64,000 nucleotides of DNA, from positions 1,178,001 through 1,242,000 of the forward strand of contig NZ_JACHZG010000001.1 in assembly GCF_014193425.1 (NCBI RefSeq), given 5' to 3'. Positions 45,777-53,764 of the stretch are shown in pieces (the first letter of the stretch is position 1; each line of letters opens with the position of its first letter). Source of the stretch: Microlunatus antarcticus (lineage in GTDB: Bacteria; Actinomycetota; Actinomycetes; Propionibacteriales; Propionibacteriaceae). The translations under genes were made by a program, and so were the position numbers. Below the pieces are notes generated by a model. That model saw only the letters and a list, made by a program, of their open reading frames with translations, made no database searches and was not told the DNA's origin.

Positions 45777-46531
45777 GCACGACGGTCCCCACGGCCCCGG
45801 AGGTCCCGGCTCCGGGGAGCATCCGGTTGCGCCGGGACAGCGGGCTGTACGGCTACGAGCGCGCGCTGCACCGGGCCGGGCTCGACCCGGTCGCCGGTGC
45901 CGACGAGGCCGGGCGTGGTGCCTGCGCGGGCCCCCTGGTGGCGGGCGCGGTCATCCTCGGCGAGTCGAAGGCGCGCCGCATCGAGGGTCTGCGCGACTCC
46001 AAGCTGCTGACCCCGCTCGCCCGGGATCGCCTCTACGACGAGATCACCCGCAAGGCGCTTTCCTGGTCGGTGGTCGCCGTGCCGCCCGAGGAGTGCGACC
46101 GGCTCGGCATGCACGTCGCCAACCTGGCCGCGCTGCGGCGCGCGCTGCTGCGCCTCGACCTGCCGCCCACCTACGTGCTCACCGACGGCTTCAGCGTGGA
46201 CGGGCTCGGCGTCCCGGGCCTGGCCGTCTGGAAGGGCGATCGGGTGGCGGCCTGCGTCGCCGCCGCCTCGATCGTCGCCAAGGTCACGCGGGACCGCATC
46301 ATGGCCGCCGAGCACCTCGTCTACCCGGAGTACGCGTTCGACGTCCACAAGGGCTACTGCACCCCGCTGCACCAGGAGCGGCTCGACGCGTACGGGCCGT
46401 CGCCCACGCACCGACGCCGGTTCGTCAACGTGCGTCGGGCCACTAAGGTCGTCGGAGCCGGGGCGCCGGAGCATGGTGGGGCGCACGAGCAGGACGAGCA
46501 CGTCGAGCAGGGAGAAGTCAGGGCGTCATGA
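45773..46531 (+). CDS. rnhB: Ribonuclease HII
   Basis: RNase HII nicks RNA in RNA-DNA hybrids and starts removal of misincorporated ribonucleotides. The 252-aa protein has the catalytic acids in AGADEAGRGACAGP (about residues 42-55), LRDSKLLTP, LTDGFSVDG and ASIVAKVTRD. An N-terminal extension of 40 residues and a His/Glu-rich C-terminal tail lie outside the core. It starts with TTG 45773, overlapping the lepB stop (TTGA), a less common start that the overlap supports. Confidence 0.94.
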   Translation: MSTTVPTAPEVPAPGSIRLRRDSGLYGYERALHRAGLDPVAGADEAGRGACAGPLVAGAVILGESKARRIEGLRDSKLLTPLARDRLYDEITRKALSWSVVAVPPEECDRLGMHVANLAALRRALLRLDLPPTYVLTDGFSVDGLGVPGLAVWKGDRVAACVAAASIVAKVTRDRIMAAEHLVYPEYAFDVHKGYCTPLHQERLDAYGPSPTHRRRFVNVRRATKVVGAGAPEHGGAHEQDEHVEQGEVRAS

Positions 46532-46848
46532 GCGCGGAAGACCTCGAGCAGTACGAGAGCGAGCTGGAGCTCCAGCTCTACCGCGAGTACAAGGACGTCG
46601 TCGGCATCTTCACCTACGCCGTGGAGACCGAGCGGCGCTTCTACCTCTGCAACGCCGTCGACCTCAAGGTCCGCACCGAGGGCGGCGACGTCTACTACGA
46701 GGTCTCCATGGGCGACGCCTGGGTGTGGGACATGTACCGCCCGGCCCGCTTCGTCAAGAGCGCCAAGGTCCTGACGTTCCGCGACGTCTCCATCGAGGAG
46801 ATCGCCCACTCCGACCTCCAGGTCCCCAAGAGCGTCACCGAGGGCTGA
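46528..46848 (+). CDS. DUF2469 family protein
   Basis: A 106-aa protein of DUF2469, an actinobacterial family nearly always next to rnhB (Rv2901c in Mycobacterium tuberculosis). It begins MSAEDLEQYESELELQLYREYKDVV and contains YAVETERRFYLCNAVDL and MGDAWVWDMYRPARFV. The function is unknown. ATG 46528 overlaps the rnhB stop by 4 nt. Confidence 0.93.
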   Translation: MSAEDLEQYESELELQLYREYKDVVGIFTYAVETERRFYLCNAVDLKVRTEGGDVYYEVSMGDAWVWDMYRPARFVKSAKVLTFRDVSIEEIAHSDLQVPKSVTEG

Positions 46849-46899
46849 CGCCCGCCCCTGGTTTCTATCGCGTTTCACGGGTCCCGCGCGTCACTGATT

Positions 46900-47104
46900 T
46901 TTCACGTTCACGTGAAAGTCCGGAGCTGACCACACCAGATCTGCCGTGGTCAGCGGGAGTTTCTCGTGGTCAGCGACCCGTTGGCCGTAGCCACTTCGCG
47001 AGTCCGAGCAGCCGCTGTGTCGCTTGTCCACAGGACGAGCGCTCGGCCGGCCTCGTCGTCCACCGCCCCGGCGGACCGCGGCACGAATCGCTCGATCTGA
47101 CCAC
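46900..47104. repeat. Palindrome and repeated CTGACCAC/GTGGTCAG motifs between DUF2469 and yraN
   Basis: In a 276-bp gap, TTTCACGTTCACGTGAAA (46900-46917) is a perfect 8-bp dyad around TC. It is followed by CTGACCAC at 46926-46933, its complement GTGGTCAG at 46946-46953 and again at 46966-46973 (20 bp apart, embedded in the direct repeat CGTGGTCAGCG), and CTGACCAC at 47097-47104, just before the yraN ribosome site. The region is visibly less GC-rich than its surroundings. The first part may include a terminator; the rest looks like a regulatory array. Confidence 0.55.
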
Positions 47105-47113
47105 CCTCCCGGT

Positions 47114-47118
47114 GGAGG
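47114..47118 (+). promoter_or_regulatory. Ribosome binding site of yraN
   Basis: GGAGG, 6 nt before ATG 47125. Confidence 0.65.
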
Positions 47119-47124
47119 TGAGCG

Positions 47125-47499
47125 ATGAAGGCGGACAAGCAGGCGATCGGGCGGCGCGGGGAGGATCTCGCGGTCGCCGAGCTGCAGCGGCAGGGGATGG
47201 AGGTCCTCGCCCGCAACTGGCGTTGCGGGCGGCTGGGCGAGGTGGACGTGGTGGCGCTGGACCGGTCGGCCGGGGTGCCGACGGTCGTGGTGTGCGAGGT
47301 GAAGTGCCGTTCGGGCCTGGGCTTCGGCCACCCGCTCGAGGCCATCACCTGGGCCAAGCTGCGGACGTTGCGGCAGCTGGCCGTCGAGTGGGTGCGTGAC
47401 CACCCGACCGGGCCGGTCCGCGTGCGGATCGACGCCATCGGTGTGGTGCTGCTGGCCGGGCAGGACCCGCAGCTGACCCACGCGCGTGGGGTGGGCTGA
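47125..47499 (+). CDS. YraN/UPF0102 nuclease-fold protein
   Basis: A 124-aa UPF0102 protein with a PD-(D/E)XK nuclease-like core: GEDLAVAELQRQG (residues 13-25), GRLGEVDVVALD (about 35-46, catalytic Asp) and CEVKCRSGLGFGHPLEAI (about 57-74, the ExK). It is thought to be a DNA-processing factor because it sits with comM and dprA, but its substrate is unproven. The stop overlaps comM by one base. Confidence 0.9.
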   Translation: MKADKQAIGRRGEDLAVAELQRQGMEVLARNWRCGRLGEVDVVALDRSAGVPTVVVCEVKCRSGLGFGHPLEAITWAKLRTLRQLAVEWVRDHPTGPVRVRIDAIGVVLLAGQDPQLTHARGVG

Positions 47500-49049
47500 T
47501 GCTCGCGAGCACGTGGTCGGTCGCGCTGGTCGGCGTCGAGGGACGGATGGTGCAGGTCGAGGCGGACATCGGCGGTGGTCTCCCGAAGACGGTCCTCATC
47601 GGGCTGCCCGACGCGGCGCTCTACCAGTCCCGTGACCGGTGCAAGGCGGCGGTCTCCAACTCGGGGCACACCTGGCCGGTGGCCCTGCTGACGATCAACC
47701 TGTCCCCGGCTGCGCTGCCGAAGACGGGCAGCCACTACGACTTGGCCATCGCCGCCGCGGTGCTCGCCGCGTCGGGGATCGTGCCGCTCGAGGCGCTCTC
47801 ACGTACGGCGCTGCTCGGGGAGCTCGGTCTGGACGGGCGGCTGCGGCCGGTACCGGGTGTCCTCCCGGCGACGCTCGCGGCGGCTCGGGCCGGCTTCACC
47901 CGGGTGATCGTGCCCCTGCGTCAGGCGCCGGAGGCGAGCCTGGTCGACGGCGTCGACGTCCTCGGCTTCGCCTCGCTCAGCCAGCTGGTCGCCGAGCTGC
48001 GGGGCGACCCCGTGCCGCTCGTCGACCCCGTGGAGCTGACCGTGACGACGTCGCCCGACGACCGTGCGGGCGTCCTCGACCTGGCCGACGTGGTCGGTCA
48101 GGAGGAGGCCAAGTGGGCGCTGGAGGTCGCCGCAGCGGGCCGTCACCACATGTTCCTGCACGGGCCACCGGGCGCGGGCAAGACGATGCTCGCGTCACGC
48201 CTGCCCGGGCTGCTGCCGGACCTGGAGCCGGCCGACGCGCTGGAGGTGTCGGCGGTGCACTCGCTCGCCGGCTTCGACCTGTCCGGCGGGCTCATGACGC
48301 GTCCGCCGTACGTCGACCCGCACCACTCGGCGAGCGTGGCCAGCATCGTCGGGGGAGGGCCGCGCATCGCCCGGCCCGGGGCGATCTCGCGCGCGCACCG
48401 TGGCGTGCTCTTCCTGGACGAGGCGCCCGAGTTCGCGCCGCAGGTGCTCGACGCGCTGCGCACGCCGCTGGAGGCGGGGACGGTGAGCATCGCGCGCAGC
48501 GAGCTGAACACCCGGTTCCCGGCCGCGTTCCAGCTGGTCCTCGCGGCCAACCCGTGCCCGTGCGGGATGGCCGCGACGCCGGGTGCGGAGTGCCGGTGCC
48601 CGCCGACGTCGGTGCGGCGCTACGCCGACAAGATCAGCGGGCCTGTGCGGGATCGGGTGGACATCGCCCAAGCGTTCCTGCCGCTGCGGCGTTCGCACCT
48701 CAAGGCGGCCGGCTCGGACAGTGAGCCCTCGGCGCGCGTCGCCGAGCGCGTCGTCGAGGCGCGGGGCCGGCAGCAGAACCGGCTCCGGGGGACGCCCTGG
48801 CGGACGAACGGGGAGGTCCCGGGGCCGTACCTGCGCCGGGGGCTGCCGCCTCCTCACGGGGCTCAGCTGGCGTGGGACGCGCTCGACCGGGGACGGCTCA
48901 GCGCGCGGGGCGTGGACAAGGTGTTCCGGCTGGCGTGGTCCGTCGCCGACCTGGCGGGCCGCGACCGGCCCAGCCGCGACGACACCGCCCTGGCTCTCGC
49001 CATGCGCCGCGGCGAGCAGCCCGGCACCCTCACGCGGGAGGTCGGGTGA
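47499..49049 (+). CDS. comM: ComM/YifB family Mg-chelatase-like ATPase
   Basis: ComM is a hexameric AAA+ helicase that promotes branch migration during integration of transforming DNA. The 516-aa protein has the N-terminal lon-like ChlI domain (residues 1-165), Walker A HGPPGAGKTMLA (about 219-230), Walker B GVLFLDEAPEF and the Cys cluster CPCGMAATPGAECRC (about 354-368) typical of YifB. No other competence genes (comEA, comEC) are in the window, so the role may be general recombination. Confidence 0.93.
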   Translation: MLASTWSVALVGVEGRMVQVEADIGGGLPKTVLIGLPDAALYQSRDRCKAAVSNSGHTWPVALLTINLSPAALPKTGSHYDLAIAAAVLAASGIVPLEALSRTALLGELGLDGRLRPVPGVLPATLAAARAGFTRVIVPLRQAPEASLVDGVDVLGFASLSQLVAELRGDPVPLVDPVELTVTTSPDDRAGVLDLADVVGQEEAKWALEVAAAGRHHMFLHGPPGAGKTMLASRLPGLLPDLEPADALEVSAVHSLAGFDLSGGLMTRPPYVDPHHSASVASIVGGGPRIARPGAISRAHRGVLFLDEAPEFAPQVLDALRTPLEAGTVSIARSELNTRFPAAFQLVLAANPCPCGMAATPGAECRCPPTSVRRYADKISGPVRDRVDIAQAFLPLRRSHLKAAGSDSEPSARVAERVVEARGRQQNRLRGTPWRTNGEVPGPYLRRGLPPPHGAQLAWDALDRGRLSARGVDKVFRLAWSVADLAGRDRPSRDDTALALAMRRGEQPGTLTREVG

Positions 49050-50182
49050 GCACGGCGGGAGCGGACTCCCTCGACCGGACGGCACGGCTGGCGCTCGGGT
49101 GCGTCACCGACGCCGGCGACCCCGAGGTCGCCGCGCTGGTCGAGCGGCTCGGGGCCGAGGAGGCCTGGGCGGCCGTCCGCGCGGGCGCCCTGGGGCAGTT
49201 GACGACGGACCGCGCCGTGGCCCTGGACCTCGACGAGCGACGGGCCGCGGCGGCGGAGGCCGGGGGGCGGTTCGTCACGCCCGGGGACGAGGAGTGGCCG
49301 GAGCGTCTCGACGACCTCGCCGGGCTCGAGCCGGTGCAGCGTCGCGGCGGGGTCCCGCTCGGTCTGTGGTTGCGCGGACCGGGTCACCTGGTCGAGCTCG
49401 TGGAACGATCCGTGGCGGTCGTCGGCTCGCGGGCGGCCACGGCGTACGGGAACGGCGTGGCCGCGGACTTCTCGGCCGACCTGACGGAGGCTGGGTTCAC
49501 CGTGGTCTCGGGCGGCGCGTTCGGCATCGACGCGGCTGCGCACCGCGGTGCTCTCGCGGTCGGTGGCGCGAGCGTCGGGGTGGTGGCGAACGGCGTCGAC
49601 GTGGCCTACCCGCCCGGCAACGCCCGGATCTTCGAGACGCTCGCGGCGCGGCACCTCGTGGTGTCCGAGCTGCCGCCCGGTTCGCACCCGACGCGGGTGC
49701 GGTTCCTGGCCCGTAACCGGCTGATCGCCGCGCTGAGCAGCGGGACGGTGGTGGTCGAGGCCGCGCTGCGGTCCGGCGCGCGGAACACGGCCGGCTGGGC
49801 GTCGGCGCTCAGCCGGCCGCTGATGGCCGTGCCCGGCCCGGTCCACTCGGCGGCGTCGGTCGGGCCGCACCTGATGGTGCGGAGCGGTCAGGCGGTCCTG
49901 GTGACGCGCGCCGCCGAGGTGCTCGAGCTGGTCTCGGCCGCCGGTCAGCACCTGCTCCCGTACGAGCAGGGGCCCGAACGGCGCACGGACGAGCTCGACC
50001 CGACCCGGCTGGGCGTCTTCGAGGCGCTCTCCGCACGGCGGTGGCGTACGCCCGGAGAGGTGGCGACGGCCGCCGGTGTCCGGGTGCCCGTCTGCCTGGC
50101 CGCGCTGTCCGAGCTGGAGTCCCTCGGCCTCGCCACCGGCGACGCCCGCGGCTGGCGGGCGACGCCCGTGCCGGGGAGGTGA
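49046..50182 (+). CDS. dprA: DNA-processing protein DprA
   Basis: DprA loads RecA on incoming single-stranded DNA. The 378-aa protein has an N-terminal SAM-like part, the Rossmann core (VAVVGSRAATAYG and VVSGGAFGIDAAAHRGAL, about residues 132-165; PPGNARIFETLA; RFLARNRLIAALS; SGARNTAGWA) and a C-terminal winged helix (about 320-375, LGVFEALSARRWRTPGEVA). GTG 49046 overlaps the comM stop by 4 nt. It completes the yraN-comM-dprA operon. The convergent PBP gene ends 23 bp away. Confidence 0.94.
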   Translation: MSTAGADSLDRTARLALGCVTDAGDPEVAALVERLGAEEAWAAVRAGALGQLTTDRAVALDLDERRAAAAEAGGRFVTPGDEEWPERLDDLAGLEPVQRRGGVPLGLWLRGPGHLVELVERSVAVVGSRAATAYGNGVAADFSADLTEAGFTVVSGGAFGIDAAAHRGALAVGGASVGVVANGVDVAYPPGNARIFETLAARHLVVSELPPGSHPTRVRFLARNRLIAALSSGTVVVEAALRSGARNTAGWASALSRPLMAVPGPVHSAASVGPHLMVRSGQAVLVTRAAEVLELVSAAGQHLLPYEQGPERRTDELDPTRLGVFEALSARRWRTPGEVATAAGVRVPVCLAALSELESLGLATGDARGWRATPVPGR

Positions 50183-50205
50183 GGGCCATGAGAGGTCAGG
50201 AGCGC

Positions 50206-52152
50206 TCAGCGGGCTGCGCGCAGGAACGCCTCGAGCAGCGGACCGGCCGAACCGGATCCGGACTCGCCGTCCTGCACGTAGACGGCCACCGCCAGGTCGC
50301 CCTGCGCGGCGATCATCCAGGCGTGCGTCTTCGGGGGCGTCCTGCCGCCGTACTCGGCGGTCCCGGTCTTGGCGATGACGTCCGGGCCGTCGAGACCGAG
50401 CAGGCGACGCCCGCTGCCCTGCGTCACCACGCCGCGCATGAGCTGCTTCAGCTCGGCCGCCTCCGCCCTGGTGAGAGGGGCGGCCGTCGACGTCGGCCGC
50501 TGGCCCTCGAGGAGGGTCGGCAGCACCGTGCGGCCGGCCTCGACGCTCGCCGCGACCAGCGCCATGGAGAGCGGGGAGACCTGGTCCTTGCCCTGGCCAA
50601 ACACGGCCTCGGCCCGGGCGTTGTCGTTGCCGCCGGTCGGGACGGAGCCGAAGTAGGCCGGGAAGCCGACGTCGAAGTCGGTCCCAACGCCCAGCGAGCC
50701 CGCTGCGGCCGCGAGGTCGGAGGCACCGAGCTTGCCGCGCTGCCCGATGAAGGCGGTGTTGCACGACTGCGCGAAGGCGGTCCTCAGGTCGATGCGTCCC
50801 AGGTAGGCGCCGGGGTAGTCGTCGTAGTTCTCGTACGTGCGCCCGCCCACCCTGATGGTGCGCGGGCACTCGACCCGGGACCCGGGCTCGAGCCCCGCGC
50901 GGAGGAGGGCGAGGGCCGAGACGACCTTGAACGTGGACCCGGGCTGGACCTGCCCGGCCGTCGCGACCGCCTGGCCGTCGCTGTCGTCGTTGTTGGCCGC
51001 CGCGAGCACCTCGCCGGTCGAGGGTCGGACCGCGACGAGCGAGGCGCCGCTGGAGCTCCGGCCGACCGACTTCTCCGCGAGCTGCTGCAGCCCGACGTTC
51101 AGCGTCGTCTCGAGCGGCTTGCCCTCGACGGCCTTGACCTCGTACGCGGTGGTGGCCTTCGGCGGGTCCGACGGGTCCGGGGACGACGGGGTGTCGCTGG
51201 GCGTGGGGGCCGCGGGGCTCGCGCCGGGGGAGGCGTCGCTGCTCGCGACCAGCTCGACGACCACGCCCGGCGTGCCGCGCAGCTGCTCGTCGTAGCGCTT
51301 CTGCAGCCCGCTCAGGCCGACCTCGTCGCCGTCGGTGACCGCGCCGTCCGAGGCCTTCACGATCTCGGCGGTGGCCGGACCGACCCGGCCGAGGAGCGCG
51401 GCGGCGAAGTCGCGCGACGGGGCGAGCATCGCGTCGTCCTGGATCGGCAGCGCACCGGGGATGGCGAAGACCTCGCGATTGGCCGGTCGGTCAGAGTCTT
51501 TCGCGCGGTAGACGATCGCCGGCACGAAGGCCTGGGCCCCGGCCCGGGCGACCAGGCGGGCGTACGTCTCGGCGTCGATGTCGACGAGCTTCGCGAGCCG
51601 GGTCGCGGAGGCCTTCTGGCGCCCAGCCGCGAGGTTGGCCTTGTCGATCCCGATCCGCACCACCGAGCGGCTGCGCACGATCGCGTCGCCGTCCGCGCCG
51701 AGCACCTCGCCGCGCTCGGGGTAGAGCCGGTGCTGCGAGAGCCGGTGCGAGCCGTCCAGCCCCGGCTGCAGGAGGGTCGGCGCCCAGGTCGGACGCCACG
51801 CGCCGGCCTGGCGCTCGAGACCGACCGTCGCGTCGTATGTCCAGGGCTGCGGCACGCCCGGAAACGTCCAGCGGTAGGCGAGCGTGGCCTGGGTCGTGGT
51901 CACGTCGGTGACCTCGACCTGGGGGCTCACGGGTCCCATGCCGCGGACGAGGGGTTGGAAGAGGGCGTCCGCCTGGGCGCCGGTCGAGCCGGCGAAGGTG
52001 ACCGACGTGAGGTCCTTCTTCTCCAGGGCGGCGGCGAGTTGGGTGGCCACCTGACGGGCCCCGTCGGTGTCCGGGGGCGGCGACGGCGTCGGACCACTGC
52101 TGCAGCCGGCCGTGACCAGCGCCAGCACGAGCAACCCTGCTCTGGCACGCAT
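50206..52152 (-). CDS. Lipoprotein penicillin-binding protein (class B, MecA_N type)
   Basis: A 648-aa D,D-transpeptidase anchored as a lipoprotein: lipobox LVTAGC with Cys17, in place of the usual N-terminal helix. An NTF2-like MecA_N domain (about residues 30-135) leads to the PBP dimerisation region (about 140-290). A Pro/Ser/Thr linker (about 302-332) precedes the transpeptidase domain with STFK (406-409), SCN (463-465) and KTGT (595-598), all intact. The MecA_N architecture is shared with PBPs of low beta-lactam affinity in Firmicutes; resistance here is not implied. ATG 52152 lies 6 nt from CAGGAT, a weak -10. Confidence 0.9.
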   Translation of the reverse strand: MRARAGLLVLALVTAGCSSGPTPSPPPDTDGARQVATQLAAALEKKDLTSVTFAGSTGAQADALFQPLVRGMGPVSPQVEVTDVTTTQATLAYRWTFPGVPQPWTYDATVGLERQAGAWRPTWAPTLLQPGLDGSHRLSQHRLYPERGEVLGADGDAIVRSRSVVRIGIDKANLAAGRQKASATRLAKLVDIDAETYARLVARAGAQAFVPAIVYRAKDSDRPANREVFAIPGALPIQDDAMLAPSRDFAAALLGRVGPATAEIVKASDGAVTDGDEVGLSGLQKRYDEQLRGTPGVVVELVASSDASPGASPAAPTPSDTPSSPDPSDPPKATTAYEVKAVEGKPLETTLNVGLQQLAEKSVGRSSSGASLVAVRPSTGEVLAAANNDDSDGQAVATAGQVQPGSTFKVVSALALLRAGLEPGSRVECPRTIRVGGRTYENYDDYPGAYLGRIDLRTAFAQSCNTAFIGQRGKLGASDLAAAAGSLGVGTDFDVGFPAYFGSVPTGGNDNARAEAVFGQGKDQVSPLSMALVAASVEAGRTVLPTLLEGQRPTSTAAPLTRAEAAELKQLMRGVVTQGSGRRLLGLDGPDVIAKTGTAEYGGRTPPKTHAWMIAAQGDLAVAVYVQDGESGSGSAGPLLEAFLRAAR

Positions 52153-52164
52153 CGTTTTATCCTG
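52150..52164 (-). promoter_or_regulatory. Possible leaderless promoter -10 of the PBP gene
   Basis: Minus strand CAGGAT (52164-52159), 6 nt, ATG 52152. The hexamer has C in place of the usual first T, so it is a weak match. Confidence 0.3.
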
Positions 52165-52183
52165 CCACCCGGAGGTGGGCCGG

Positions 52184-52798
52184 ATGAGGATCTACGCGCA
52201 GCGGCGCGGCCAGCTGGCGGGCCAGCTCGCTGGCGACGTCGCCGTGCTCGTGTGGACGGTGCTGTGGGCTGCGGTCGGCCTCGCGGTGTCCGGCGCCGTC
52301 GGCGCGCTGGCGGGCCCGGCGCGCGAGACCGCCCGCACCGCCCGCGACCTCGCGGGCCAGTTCGGCGACGCGGCGACGTCGGCCGCGCAGGTGCCGGGGC
52401 TGGGCGACCAGCTGCGCCGCCCGTTCGACGCGGCGAGCGGCAGCCTCGGCGACCTCGTCGCGACCGCCGACCGGCAGGTGGTCCTCATCGAGCGGCTCGC
52501 GACGGCGACCGGGTGGCTGGTGTTCCTCATCCCGGTGACGACGGTGCTCGCCCTGTGGGTGCCCCGGCGGGTCCGCTTCGTCCGGCGGGCCCGGGCCGCG
52601 CAGCGCTACATCGACGGTGCCGCCGACCTCGACCTGTTTGCGCTGCGGGCCATGGCCAACCAGCCCATGCACGTGCTCGCGGCCATCAGCGACGACCCGG
52701 TCCGGGCATGGCGCTCGGGCGACCGGCGGGTGATCGACGCCCTGGCGGAGGCGGAGCTGCGCGAGGCGGGGCTGCTGCTGCCCCGGCGGACCGGCTAG
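52184..52798 (+). CDS. Membrane protein of unknown function
   Basis: A 204-aa protein with two transmembrane helices (about residues 20-43 and 108-128) flanking an extracytoplasmic Ala/Arg-rich helical segment (about 50-100). The C-terminal 70 residues are cytoplasmic (AQRYIDGAADLDLFALRAMANQPMHVL). I do not recognise a named family. GGAGG at 52171-52175, 8 nt upstream, fixes ATG 52184. It is divergent from the PBP gene, with only 31 bp between the two starts. Confidence 0.7.
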   Translation: MRIYAQRRGQLAGQLAGDVAVLVWTVLWAAVGLAVSGAVGALAGPARETARTARDLAGQFGDAATSAAQVPGLGDQLRRPFDAASGSLGDLVATADRQVVLIERLATATGWLVFLIPVTTVLALWVPRRVRFVRRARAAQRYIDGAADLDLFALRAMANQPMHVLAAISDDPVRAWRSGDRRVIDALAEAELREAGLLLPRRTG

Positions 52799-52830
52799 CC
52801 GGGCGAGCCGCCGACGGGTCCTGGCCGGGG

Positions 52831-53115
52831 TCAGACGCGCAGGTCGGCGTACTCCGGGTGGTCGTCCAGGAACGCGACCGCGAAGGGGCAGGACGGGTGC
52901 ACCTTCTCGCCGCGCTGCCGGACGTCGTCGAGCGCCGCCGCCGTGACGGCGCCCGCCAGGCCCCGGTTGCGGAACGCGGGCTCGGTGGCGGTGTGGGTGA
53001 GGTCGAGGACGTCGCCGCGGCGGACGAAGGCGAGCACGGTGACGAGCTCGCCGTCGACGCGCCCCTCGTAGCGGGAGCGGTCATCGGCGCGGACCGTCTG
53101 GACGTCGGCGCTCAT
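52831..53115 (-). CDS. Small GNAT-like acetyltransferase (PF14542 type)
   Basis: A 94-aa single-domain protein of the short GNAT group (PF14542-like), with ATEPAFRNRGLAGAVTAAALDDVRQRG (about residues 43-69, acetyl-CoA motif) and HPSCPFAVAFLDDHPEYADL at the C-terminus, both characteristic. These proteins act on unknown small molecules. ATG 53115 overlaps the stop of an 11-codon ORF (ATGA). Confidence 0.85.
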   Translation of the reverse strand: MSADVQTVRADDRSRYEGRVDGELVTVLAFVRRGDVLDLTHTATEPAFRNRGLAGAVTAAALDDVRQRGEKVHPSCPFAVAFLDDHPEYADLRV

Positions 53116-53147
53116 CGAGCGGCTCGCAGGCTGCGCATGCGGCTCAT
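53112..53147 (-). CDS. Eleven-codon ORF (MSRMRSLRAAR) coupled to the small GNAT gene
   Basis: It begins at ATG 53147 (or the in-frame ATG 53138) and its TGA overlaps ATG 53115 of the small GNAT gene as ATGA. GGGAAGG on the minus strand ends right at the first ATG and about 9 nt before the second, so the second start fits a ribosome site better. The peptide is very basic. It may be a coupling leader within the operon; chance is possible. Confidence 0.25.
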   Translation of the reverse strand: MSRMRSLRAAR

Positions 53148-53158
53148 CCTTCCCGTTC

Positions 53159-53764
53159 TCACCCGTGAGCGGCGAGCCGGTCCGTCAGCCGGGCCCGGGC
53201 CGCGGGCCAGTCGTCGGCGAGCATGGCGAGCTGGACCGTGTCGCGCCAGCTCCCGTCCATCCGGATCCGGTGGTGCGCCAGGACGCCCTCGCGCTGTGCC
53301 CCGAGCCGGGCGATGGCCTCCTGCGAGCGGACGTTGCGGATGTCGGTGTGCCAGACGACCCGCTCCGCGCCCACCCCCTCGAAGGCCCGGGTCAGCATCG
53401 CTAGCTTGGACTCGGTGTTGACGAACGTCCGCCACCACGGCCGGCCGACCCAGGTGTGCCCGATCGCCAGCGCCCGGACGCCCGGCGCGATCTCGTAGAA
53501 GGAGGTCGTCCCGACGAACGTCCCGTCCGCCAGCCGCTGGGCGTAGGCGACCCGGTCGGCGTCGGTCAGCGCGGCCGCAATCACCGCTCCGGCGCCGCGG
53601 ACGTCGCTCACCCGCGGCACCCGCAGGTGGGCCACCACCTCGTCCCGCTCCTCGGGGCTGCCGAGCGCGGCCAGGAACGCCGGGGCGTCGGCCAGGCGCA
53701 GCGCGTCGAGCCGCAGCCGGGCGGTCCGCAGCGGTGGCGCGGCGAACCAGTCGTCCGTGCTCAC
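53159..53764 (-). CDS. GNAT family acetyltransferase (RimJ/RimL-like)
   Basis: A 201-aa acetyltransferase of the RimJ/RimL type, which often modify N-termini of ribosomal proteins or small amines. Typical blocks are LRTARLRLDALRLADAPAF (about residues 11-29), IGHTWVGRPWWRTFVNTESKLAMLTRAF (about 116-143) and NVRSQEAIARLGAQREG (about 157-173). The substrate is unknown. Start is GTG 53764, overlapping the methyltransferase stop as GTGA, so it is co-translated with that gene. Confidence 0.88.
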   Translation of the reverse strand: MSTDDWFAAPPLRTARLRLDALRLADAPAFLAALGSPEERDEVVAHLRVPRVSDVRGAGAVIAAALTDADRVAYAQRLADGTFVGTTSFYEIAPGVRALAIGHTWVGRPWWRTFVNTESKLAMLTRAFEGVGAERVVWHTDIRNVRSQEAIARLGAQREGVLAHHRIRMDGSWRDTVQLAMLADDWPAARARLTDRLAAHG

